Assembly (NCBI GenBank): GCA_964616015.1
Contig: CAZTTC010000116.1
Location: forward strand, 1 to 9,532
Direction of reading: 5' to 3'
Length of the DNA stretch: 9,532 nt
From: Methylibium sp964616015
Lineage (GTDB): Bacteria > Pseudomonadota > Gammaproteobacteria > Burkholderiales > Burkholderiaceae_C
Shown: positions 1 through 5,394 of the stretch, piece by piece
Layout of the letters: every line of letters begins with the position of its first letter
Position numbering within the stretch: the stretch's first letter is position 1
Made by a program: the position numbers and the translations under genes
The notes under the pieces: generated by a model
The model's input: only the letters and a program-made list of their open reading frames with translations
Told to the model about the DNA's origin: nothing
Databases searched by the model: none

Positions 1-254
1 GCGCGGTAGTACTCGTCGGGGATCTGGATCAGGATGCCGGCGCCGTCGCCCATCAACTTGTCGGCTCCCACCGCGCCCCGGTGGTCCAGGTTCTCGAGGA
101 TCTTCAGACCCTGGCTGACGATGTGGTGCGCCTTCTGACCCTTGATATGGGCGACGAAGCCGACGCCGCAGGCATCGTGCTCCTTGGACGGGTCATAGAG
201 GCCGTGCAGCCTGGCAGCGTCGATGTCGGAACGGTTCGTGGCGGGCAACGACAT
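1..254 (-). CDS. gltB: Glutamate synthase (NADPH) large subunit, N-terminal part (runs off the window)
   Basis: The first 84 residues of GltB, the large subunit of glutamate synthase. The enzyme makes two glutamates from glutamine and 2-oxoglutarate in cytosolic ammonia assimilation. The visible part is the start of the class II (Ntn-type) glutamine amidotransferase domain. The motif LYDPSKEHDACGVGFVAHIK (residues 19-38) carries Cys29, which by family knowledge becomes the N-terminal nucleophile once a short propeptide is removed. Further on, LENLDHRGAVGAD and GDGAGILIQIP are classic GltB segments. The ATG at 254-252 is supported by an AGGAGAG Shine-Dalgarno at 265-259. The rest of the gene, and probably gltD, lies beyond the left edge. 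Identity is very secure; only the C-terminal about 95% is unseen. Confidence 0.97.
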   Translation of the reverse strand, partial: MSLPATNRSDIDAARLHGLYDPSKEHDACGVGFVAHIKGQKAHHIVSQGLKILENLDHRGAVGADKLMGDGAGILIQIPDEYYR

Positions 255-258
255 GGCG

Positions 259-265
259 CTCTCCT
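259..265 (-). promoter_or_regulatory. Shine-Dalgarno of gltB
   Basis: Reads AGGAGAG on the minus strand. The AGGAG core sits 6 bases before the gltB ATG, a near-ideal match that fixes this start. Confidence 0.8.
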
Positions 266-325
266 GGCAGGCAGACGAAGGCCAAGGCTACTGCAGCGCA
301 GCAATGATGACAACAAGAATTAAAT

Positions 326-356
326 GGTGTCTGGAACTATTAATGAGTCAGACCAC
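326..356. repeat. Imperfect inverted repeat in AT-rich patch, possibly REP/RAYT-associated
   Basis: GGTGTCTG (326-333) and CAGACCAC (349-356) pair at 6 of 8 positions, with the inner GTCTG/CAGAC perfect, around a 15-base loop. The surrounding stretch, about 305-390, is strikingly AT-rich for this genome. It also holds AAATAAGGGACAG (369-381), which resembles sequences I associate with the ends of REP-associated transposase units. It lies directly downstream of the RAYT-like gene. Only one copy occurs in the window, so the repeat family is inferred. Confidence 0.35.
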
Positions 357-366
357 TGCAACTCAA
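337..366 (-). promoter_or_regulatory. Candidate sigma-70 promoter for gltB
   Basis: On the minus strand, TTGAGT (366-361) and TAATAG (342-337) are separated by 18 bases. This would start transcription near position 330 and give a leader of roughly 75 bases before gltB. It lies in the most AT-rich stretch of the window, in the only sizeable gap upstream of gltB. The match is moderate and rests on motif reading alone. The box overlaps an imperfect inverted repeat. Confidence 0.35.
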
Positions 367-385
367 CTAAATAAGGGACAGATTG

Positions 386-1081
386 TTAGGTCTCGACCGA
401 ACGCCGCGGACGCCCGCGGCGACGCGGCAGTAGCGATCGGGGCGCATCGGCCGCCAGGCCCTGGGCGAAGTCCGCCGATCCGAGGATCCAGCCACCGCGC
501 AATGCGGCCTCGATCAGCAGCGTCTCCTCAGATGTGAGCGCATGCTCCTCCATGGATCTGTATTTCGCACCGCGCTCGAAGGGTGTGTTCCCCAAGGCCC
601 AATAGGCAGGTGGATCGACGATCCAGGGCAAGGTCCCCTGGCCTGTGTGGTGCGCCTGGCTCGACCACGGGGATGGCCACATCTCACCCAGGGCACCCGC
701 TGACGCACCCAGCTGCTCGGCGTAGCGCATGCAAGGCACGAGCCAGACCGAGGGCTCGATCGGCGCTGCCCGGAAGCGGCCTTCCCACAGACTCCCCGAG
801 CGCCCGTGGCGCCGGTTGAAGTCGTGGGCGTACCGGCGGGCCAGCGTTTGCATGAAGCGGCTCAGCGCCGGCGCATCGTCGGGCGTGATGACCAGGTCGA
901 ATCGATCGTCCCGCACGCCGTAGGCGTGGACAGCGACGTCGTGCTCGCGCGCTGCACGCTGCAGGCCCTGCACGAACCGCGTCCGATCCTCGTCGTCGCG
1001 GACCATCGCTTGCTGGTGCTGGGCGCGCTGGCGCACCAGGTGCGGCAGGCCGGCGATCGCGAGACGGGGCAAACGGGCCAC
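386..1081 (-). CDS. REP-associated tyrosine transposase-like protein (Y1/IS200-like), HUH motif lost
   Basis: A 231-residue protein of the Y1_Tnp/RAYT family, single-strand DNA transposases related to IS200/IS605 TnpA and linked to REP elements. Family features seen: N-terminal ARLPRLAIAGLPHLV (residues 2-16), the region around the catalytic tyrosine (LARRYAHDFNRRHGRSG, Tyr84), LWEGRF (98-103), and the C-terminal YWALGNTPFERGAKY block typical of betaproteobacterial members. Odd: where active members have H-hydrophobic-H (PNHFHL or PNHVHL), this one has DRFDL, with R60-F61-D62 at the HUH position. The usual ELNPVRAG is also replaced, by EQLGASAG. The frame is uninterrupted. The start is taken as GTG at 1081-1079 because the family begins there; no good Shine-Dalgarno precedes it and the frame stays open upstream into the porin gene. 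It is either a decayed transposase worn down by missense changes or a repurposed DNA-binding protein; cleavage activity is doubtful. Confidence 0.82.
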   Translation of the reverse strand: MARLPRLAIAGLPHLVRQRAQHQQAMVRDDEDRTRFVQGLQRAAREHDVAVHAYGVRDDRFDLVITPDDAPALSRFMQTLARRYAHDFNRRHGRSGSLWEGRFRAAPIEPSVWLVPCMRYAEQLGASAGALGEMWPSPWSSQAHHTGQGTLPWIVDPPAYWALGNTPFERGAKYRSMEEHALTSEETLLIEAALRGGWILGSADFAQGLAADAPRSLLPRRRGRPRRSVET

Positions 1082-1101
1082 GGAGCTTGAAGGAAAGGCT
1101 G

Positions 1102-1130
1102 AAACAAAAAAAGGGCACCGTGCGGTGCCC
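1102..1130 (-). terminator. Rho-independent terminator of the porin gene
   Basis: On the minus strand a 7-bp GC-rich stem (GGGCACC paired with GGTGCCC, 1113-1130) with a 4-base loop is followed by seven T residues, then G and three more T (1112-1102). It begins 33 bases after the porin stop codon and fits a strong intrinsic terminator. The RAYT-like gene starts about 20 bases beyond it. Confidence 0.9.
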
Positions 1131-1163
1131 TCGGTTTGTACCCGGTCGCCCGGGTGACGTCGA

Positions 1164-2294
1164 TCAGAAGCGGTGGCGGACGCCGACCATGAACGAGGTG
1201 CGGTCGTTGGCGCCAGTGTTGGCGAGCGTGCCACCCGGGCTGGCCGTGCCGTTGAAGCGGGCACCGTCCTTGAGCTTGGTGAAGTCGACCACGGCGTACG
1301 CGTCGGTCCGCTTCGAGAAGGCGTAGTCGGCCAGGATCGCGAAAGCGTCGTACTTGCCGTTGCTCTGGCCCGTGATGGTCGTCTGCTCGAAGCCCCAGTA
1401 CTGAGCACCGATCAGGATCGCCGGCGTGATGTTGTAGGTGCCGCCGATCATGAAGGCCTCGCGCTCACCGGTCTGGGCCGCGCTGTTGGTGCCGACGATG
1501 GCTGCGAGGCCCGTCCCCGTGATCAGCGGCGTGATGTAGGTCGCCGGCAGCCCCGGGTCGTACTCGGTCTTGTAATAGCTGGCGTTCAGGTAGACGGGGC
1601 CCGAAGTGAAGCCGACGCCGACCGTGTACACGTCCACCTTCGGACCGCCGTTGAGTTCTTCCTGGATGTAGCCGCCACCGACGGCCACCGGCCCGAACAC
1701 GTACTTGGCGGAGAAGCCCAGCGTCTTCGGGATGGTCAGGCTGCCTTCGCCCGCGCTCGCCTGACCTTGCAGTGTCAGGCCGCCGGCGACCAGGGTGTAC
1801 TTGGCGCTGTTGGCGTTGCGCGCCAGCAGATTGGTCCCGTCGGCCGTCGAACCACCCATCCACACCGTCTCGGGCTTGAAGGTCTCGATGTAGGGCGAGA
1901 ACTTGAACGACGGGTAGGTCGTCGTCACCACGTCGAACAGCACGTTGAACTGCCGGCCCAGGGTCAGGCGACCGAGCGACGACGACTGCAGACCGACCCA
2001 GACTTGCGACCACTGCACGCCGTTGGCCTGCGCACCGTCATCGGTGGTCACGCGCTGCTCCATGTTGGCCACCGCGCGCAGACCACCACCGAGGTCTTCG
2101 TTGATGGTCATGCCCCAGCGGCCCTGGGACAAACCGCCGCCCACGAGCCGGGTCAGGTTGTCTTTGCCAGCGCCCTCGTTGTCCGAGATGCGCACTGCGG
2201 CGTCGACGATGCCGTACAGCGTGACGCTCGACTGGGCCTGCGCGGCGCCAGCGATGGCCGTCAACGCGGCAAGAGCGACCAGGGATTTTTTCAT
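1164..2294 (-). CDS. Outer-membrane general porin (Burkholderia type, Gram-negative porin family)
   Basis: A 376-residue trimeric beta-barrel porin that would let small hydrophilic solutes through the outer membrane. The signal peptide is clear: MKKSLVALAALTAIAGAAQA, with cleavage expected after AQA at residue 20. The mature chain opens with SSVTLYGIVDAAV, the usual first strand of Burkholderiales porins. WVGLQSSSLGRLTLGRQFN precedes the constriction loop, RNANSAKYTL follows it, alternating beta strands run throughout, and the chain ends VGVRHRF with the terminal Phe needed for Bam-mediated insertion. Length is normal (about 340-390). The ATG has an AGGAGAT Shine-Dalgarno 6 bases upstream (2307-2301). 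It looks monocistronic: a 174-base gap precedes it and an intrinsic terminator follows. Substrate preference cannot be read from sequence. It is the one envelope gene lying between dgt and gltB. Confidence 0.95.
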   Translation of the reverse strand: MKKSLVALAALTAIAGAAQAQSSVTLYGIVDAAVRISDNEGAGKDNLTRLVGGGLSQGRWGMTINEDLGGGLRAVANMEQRVTTDDGAQANGVQWSQVWVGLQSSSLGRLTLGRQFNVLFDVVTTTYPSFKFSPYIETFKPETVWMGGSTADGTNLLARNANSAKYTLVAGGLTLQGQASAGEGSLTIPKTLGFSAKYVFGPVAVGGGYIQEELNGGPKVDVYTVGVGFTSGPVYLNASYYKTEYDPGLPATYITPLITGTGLAAIVGTNSAAQTGEREAFMIGGTYNITPAILIGAQYWGFEQTTITGQSNGKYDAFAILADYAFSKRTDAYAVVDFTKLKDGARFNGTASPGGTLANTGANDRTSFMVGVRHRF

Positions 2295-2300
2295 CGAGCT

Positions 2301-2307
2301 ATCTCCT
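2301..2307 (-). promoter_or_regulatory. Shine-Dalgarno of the porin gene
   Basis: AGGAGAT on the minus strand, 6 bases before the ATG at 2294. Strong match, as expected for an abundant outer-membrane protein. Confidence 0.75.
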
Positions 2308-2386
2308 AAGTTTCTTCGAATCGTCTAAACGACCCTTTTCGGGCCGCGCGGCTCAGCCACAGTGCCCTTGGCAGCTGTCTGGCCGC

Positions 2387-2413
2387 AATATATCGACGGG
2401 CCTCCTGGGGCAA
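2387..2413 (-). promoter_or_regulatory. Weak candidate promoter for the porin gene
   Basis: On the minus strand TATATT (2392-2387) could be a -10 box, with TTGCCC (2413-2408) as a poor -35 at a short 15-base spacing. This would give a leader of about 85 bases. The -10 is one of the few AT-rich hexamers between dgt and the porin. The poor -35 would fit an activator-dependent promoter, but this is only inference. Confidence 0.25.
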
Positions 2414-2437
2414 TATCGGGGCAACACTCGATGTTGC
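2407..2437. repeat. Direct and inverted repeats upstream of the porin (possible operator)
   Basis: GGGGCAA occurs at 2407-2413 and again at 2418-2424, an 11-base period of about one helical turn. It runs into a perfect 6-bp inverted repeat, GCAACA (2421-2426) and TGTTGC (2432-2437), around a 5-base spacer. No T-run follows on the minus strand, so it is not a good dgt terminator. Its position just upstream of the candidate porin -35 suggests a regulator binding site. The regulator is unknown; OmpR-like control is common for porins but not shown here. Confidence 0.4.
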
Positions 2438-2468
2438 AATTTGTTGACACGCGACCGAGCGGCCTGTC

Positions 2469-3617
2469 TCAGCCCATCGAGGGAAACACCCGATGTCCTG
2501 TCAGCCGGTGGTGCTCTCGCAATGCATAGCGATCGGTCATGCCGGCGATGTAGTCGGCTACAGCGCGCGTCGGTTCGACATCGGCCCGCAGCGCACCCAC
2601 CGGCGCGAGGCCGCCGGCGTAGGCGGCGAACAGGTCGCCGATCACCGCCTGGGCCTGCATGCTGGTCTCGTGGACCTGGGGATGCCGATACAGCCGCGCG
2701 AACAGAAACCGCTTGAGCTCGGTGCTCTCGACCCGCATCGCATCCGAGAAGCGCAGCAGCGGCGGCAGGGCCCGGGCGCCATCGGCGCTGTGCGGCTCGT
2801 GGTCGGACAATGCCAGTCGCGTCGCGGCGATCACGTCCAGCACCTGGGCCGACAGCAGGCGCCTCAACATTTCGTAGAGCAGGCGGCGCCCGACCAGGCC
2901 CGGATGATCGGCGCGAGCGGCCGCCAGATGGCAGGCCACCAACGGCACGTCCTCCAGCTGCTCGACGGTGACGAGACCGGAGCGCACGCCGTCGTCGAGA
3001 TCGTGCGCGTTGTAGGCGATCTCGTCGGCCAGGTTGCACAACTGGGCCTCCAGCCCGGGCTGGTTGCCGTCGAGGAAGCGCCGGCCGACGCCGCCCGGCT
3101 CCTCGGCCTCGAGGGCCGCTGCGTTGCGCCGCGAGCAATGCTTGAGGATCCCCTCGCGCGTCTCGAAGCTGAGGTTCAGGCCGTCGAAGGCAGCGTAGCG
3201 CTCCTCGAGGCGGTCGACCACCCGCAGCGACTGCAGGTTGTGCTCGAACCCCGTGCTGTCCGGCACGGCGGCGCGCAAGCAGCGGTCGAGCGCCTCCTGG
3301 CCGGCGTGGCCGAAGGGCGTGTGGCCCAGGTCGTGGGCCAGCGCGATCGCTTCGGTCAGGTCTTCGTTGAGCGCCAGCGCACGCGCGATCGAACGTGCCA
3401 GCTGCGCGACCTCCAGCGAGTGCGTCATCCGCGTGCGGAACAGGTCACCTTCGTGGTTGAGGAAGACCTGCGTCTTGTAGACGAGGCGGCGGAACGCGGT
3501 CGAGTGGACGATGCGGTCGCGATCGCGCTGGTAGGCGTCGCGTGTGGGCGCCGGCGCCTCGATGTGGCGACGACCGCGACTGGCTCGACTGTGGCTGGCG
3601 TAGCGCGCGAGCTCCAT
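2469..3617 (-). CDS. dgt: Deoxyguanosinetriphosphate triphosphohydrolase-like protein (HD-domain dNTPase)
   Basis: A 382-residue HD-superfamily enzyme of the dGTPase-like type (short form, type 2). Family members hydrolyse dNTPs to deoxynucleoside plus triphosphate and so affect the dNTP pool. The metal site is visible: His66 in RTRMTHSLEV, His95-Asp96 in ALAHDLGHTPFGHAG, and Asp198 in CNLADEIAYNAHDLDDG. The N-terminal ASRGRRH and RDRDRIVHSTAFRRLVYKTQ segments are characteristic. Length is normal for the bacterial type 2 group and shorter than E. coli Dgt. The ATG at 3617 sits 20 bases after the aroB stop, without a strong Shine-Dalgarno, so translation is probably coupled to aroB. The substrate among the four dNTPs cannot be read from sequence; some homologues need an activating nucleotide. 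The pairing with aroK-aroB is a conserved betaproteobacterial arrangement. Confidence 0.95.
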   Translation of the reverse strand: MELARYASHSRASRGRRHIEAPAPTRDAYQRDRDRIVHSTAFRRLVYKTQVFLNHEGDLFRTRMTHSLEVAQLARSIARALALNEDLTEAIALAHDLGHTPFGHAGQEALDRCLRAAVPDSTGFEHNLQSLRVVDRLEERYAAFDGLNLSFETREGILKHCSRRNAAALEAEEPGGVGRRFLDGNQPGLEAQLCNLADEIAYNAHDLDDGVRSGLVTVEQLEDVPLVACHLAAARADHPGLVGRRLLYEMLRRLLSAQVLDVIAATRLALSDHEPHSADGARALPPLLRFSDAMRVESTELKRFLFARLYRHPQVHETSMQAQAVIGDLFAAYAGGLAPVGALRADVEPTRAVADYIAGMTDRYALREHHRLTGHRVFPSMG

Positions 3618-3637
3618 GCGCCAGCGGCGGCCCGCGC

Positions 3638-4756
3638 TCAGTCGCAGCGCTGCGCGAGCACCTGCCGGACGACATCGTCCGGCGCGCCACGCAAGCTCGC
3701 GCGGCCCAGGCCCTCGAGCACGACGAAGCGGATCTCGCCGGCCTCGGCCTTCTTGTCGGCACGCATCAGCGCGAGGTAGCGCTCGACACCGAGTGCCGGG
3801 CCGCGCACCGGCAGACCGGCGCGCTCGATCAGGCGCACGAGGCGGTGCGCGTCGCTCTCGGGCAGCAAGCCCAGCCGGGCCGACAGCTCCGCGGCCATCG
3901 CCATGCCACACGCCACCGCCTCGCCATGCAGCCAGACACCGTAGCCGAGCCCGGCCTCGATCGCGTGGCCGAAGGTGTGGCCGAAGTTCAGGATCGCACG
4001 CAGGCCGGACTCGCGTTCGTCGGCGCCGACCACCAGGGCCTTGATCTCGCACGAGCGCCGCACGGCCTGCCGCAGCGCGGCCGGATCCGAGGCCAGCAGG
4101 TCGTCGAGGTGCGCCTCGATCCAGTCGAGGAAGGCCGCGTCGGCGATCGGCCCGTACTTGATCACCTCCGCCAGGCCGGCGCGCAACTCCCGTGGCGGCA
4201 GCGTGCGCAGGCTGTCGAGATCGGCCACCACGCACAACGGCTGATGGAAGGCGCCGATCATGTTCTTGCCGCGCGGGTGGTTGATGCCGCTCTTGCCGCC
4301 CACCGATGAGTCGACCTGCGCGAGCAGGGTCGTCGGGACCTGGACGAAGGGCACGCCACGCATGAAGCTGGCCGCCGCGAACCCCGTCATGTCGCCGATG
4401 ACGCCGCCACCCAGGGCGTAGAGGACCGTCCTGCGATCGGCGCCGACGGCCAGCAGGCGATCGAAGATCAGGTTCAGTGTCGCCCAGTCCTTGTGGTCCT
4501 CGCCGTCAGGCAGCGTGATCAGTTCCACCCGGCGATGACGTTGCTTCAGGGCGATCGCGAGGGACGACGCATAGAGTGGCGCCACGGTCGTGTTGCTCAC
4601 GATCACCGCCATCGAGCCGCGCGGCACGGCGTCGTAGCTGGCCGGATCGCCCAGCAGGCCGGACCCGACGTGAATCGGGTAGCTGCGTTCTCCGAGATCG
4701 ATCGATACCGACTCGATGTGGGAAGGCCGGGACTCCGGCGTGGCCAGCGCTTGCAT
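3638..4756 (-). CDS. aroB: 3-dehydroquinate synthase
   Basis: A 372-residue cytosolic enzyme that converts DAHP to 3-dehydroquinate, the second step of the shikimate pathway, using NAD and a divalent metal. Seen in sequence: the NAD-binding LGGGVIGDMTG (residues 115-125); the PTTLLAQVDSSVGGKSGINH block (141-160) of the active site; metal ligands Glu197 (LAEVIKYG), His260 (NFGHTFGHAIE) and His277 (WLHGEAV); and basic residues such as Lys154 and Lys200. Length is typical (about 350-370). The ATG at 4756-4754 is chosen because the catalytic fold begins near residue 16 and the aroK stop lies only 30 bases upstream; no strong Shine-Dalgarno is seen. It sits directly after aroK, which acts three steps later in the same pathway, and before dgt. 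Confidence 0.98.
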   Translation of the reverse strand: MQALATPESRPSHIESVSIDLGERSYPIHVGSGLLGDPASYDAVPRGSMAVIVSNTTVAPLYASSLAIALKQRHRRVELITLPDGEDHKDWATLNLIFDRLLAVGADRRTVLYALGGGVIGDMTGFAAASFMRGVPFVQVPTTLLAQVDSSVGGKSGINHPRGKNMIGAFHQPLCVVADLDSLRTLPPRELRAGLAEVIKYGPIADAAFLDWIEAHLDDLLASDPAALRQAVRRSCEIKALVVGADERESGLRAILNFGHTFGHAIEAGLGYGVWLHGEAVACGMAMAAELSARLGLLPESDAHRLVRLIERAGLPVRGPALGVERYLALMRADKKAEAGEIRFVVLEGLGRASLRGAPDDVVRQVLAQRCD

Positions 4757-4786
4757 GCCGCGAGTTTAAGCGGCCGCCTCGCCGCC

Positions 4787-5341
4787 TCACCGCGGTGGCT
4801 CGACCGGCGAAGGCACGCGGGCCGGATCGACGACGCCGGCGAGTTCGAGCTGCATCAGGATCATGCCGACGAGGGTGTGCACGGTCGGGCGCCCGGTCTC
4901 GATGACGAAGTGGGCCGCCTCGCGATAGAGCGGATCGCGCTCGCGATAGAGCTGTTGCAGCTTGGCCCTCGGGTCCTTGACCTGCAGCAGCGGGCGCTGG
5001 GTGTCGTGCCGCAAGCGGCGCAGCAACTCGTCGGGCGACGAACGCAGGTAGATGACCGTTGCGGCGGCGTGCAGGAGGCGTCGATTCGCTTCGCGCAGCA
5101 CCGCCCCGCCACCGGTGGCCAGTACCCCCTCGTGCTCGGCACACAGTTCGGCGACGACAGCCGCTTCGATGTCGCGGAAGCGTTCCTCGCCGGCGCTCTC
5201 GAAGAAGCTGCGGATCGGCTCGCCGAGGCGCTTTTCGATCACGCTGTCGGAGTCGGCGAACCCGATGTCGAGCCGGCGTGCCAACAGTCGCCCGACGGAC
5301 GACTTGCCGGCACCCGGCAGGCCGACGAGCGCCAGGCGCAT
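4787..5341 (-). CDS. aroK: Shikimate kinase
   Basis: A 184-residue P-loop kinase that phosphorylates shikimate at the 3-hydroxyl with ATP, the fifth shikimate-pathway step. The Walker A loop is GLPGAGKSS (residues 7-15). Shikimate-binding residues match the family: Asp32 (ADSD), Arg56 (ERFRDIE) and the GGG at 77-79 (LATGGGAV). The lid arginine is Arg116 (TQRPLL) and the late RDPLY arginine is Arg135. Length is normal, with a Pro-rich tail ending VEPPR. The ATG at 5341-5339 lies two codons before the first beta strand, leaving 53 bases to the pilQ stop. No convincing Shine-Dalgarno or separate promoter is seen in that gap, so expression may come by read-through from the pilus operon. Confidence 0.97.
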   Translation of the reverse strand: MRLALVGLPGAGKSSVGRLLARRLDIGFADSDSVIEKRLGEPIRSFFESAGEERFRDIEAAVVAELCAEHEGVLATGGGAVLREANRRLLHAAATVIYLRSSPDELLRRLRHDTQRPLLQVKDPRAKLQQLYRERDPLYREAAHFVIETGRPTVHTLVGMILMQLELAGVVDPARVPSPVEPPR

Positions 5342-5394
5342 CGGCGGCCTTGGTCGGTGGGCCTGGGGGGCGACTCGGCGCGGGGCCTCGCCGC

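Noticed and set aside
1082..1408. Upstream extension of the RAYT-like frame into the porin 3' end
   Set aside because: The family's N-terminal ARLPRL begins at the GTG at 1081. The extension crosses the porin terminator and overlaps porin coding sequence in another frame.
1173..2309. A 378-codon plus-strand open frame opposite the porin
   Set aside because: Composition is typical of an antisense shadow, rich in Arg, Val, Asp and Gly, and the minus strand carries an unmistakable porin with signal peptide and terminal Phe.
2421..2437. Inverted repeat considered as a dgt terminator
   Set aside because: The stem is short and not GC-rich, and no T-run follows it on the minus strand.
2444..2449. 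Consensus TTGACA on the plus strand
   Set aside because: No matching -10 box about 17 bases downstream and no plus-strand gene follows; it would only drive antisense of dgt.
2353..3138. A 261-codon minus-strand frame overlapping the 3' half of dgt and the gap before the porin
   Set aside because: Arg/Gly/Ala-rich and in a different frame from the certain dgt gene; no start signal or domain.
2493..3779. A 428-codon plus-strand open frame opposite dgt and the end of aroB
   Set aside because: No family features, and dgt on the other strand has its full HD metal site.
5342..5394. Possible hairpin between pilQ and aroK
   Set aside because: GC-rich sequence can form several weak stems, but there is no T-run or specific structure to support a terminator or attenuator.
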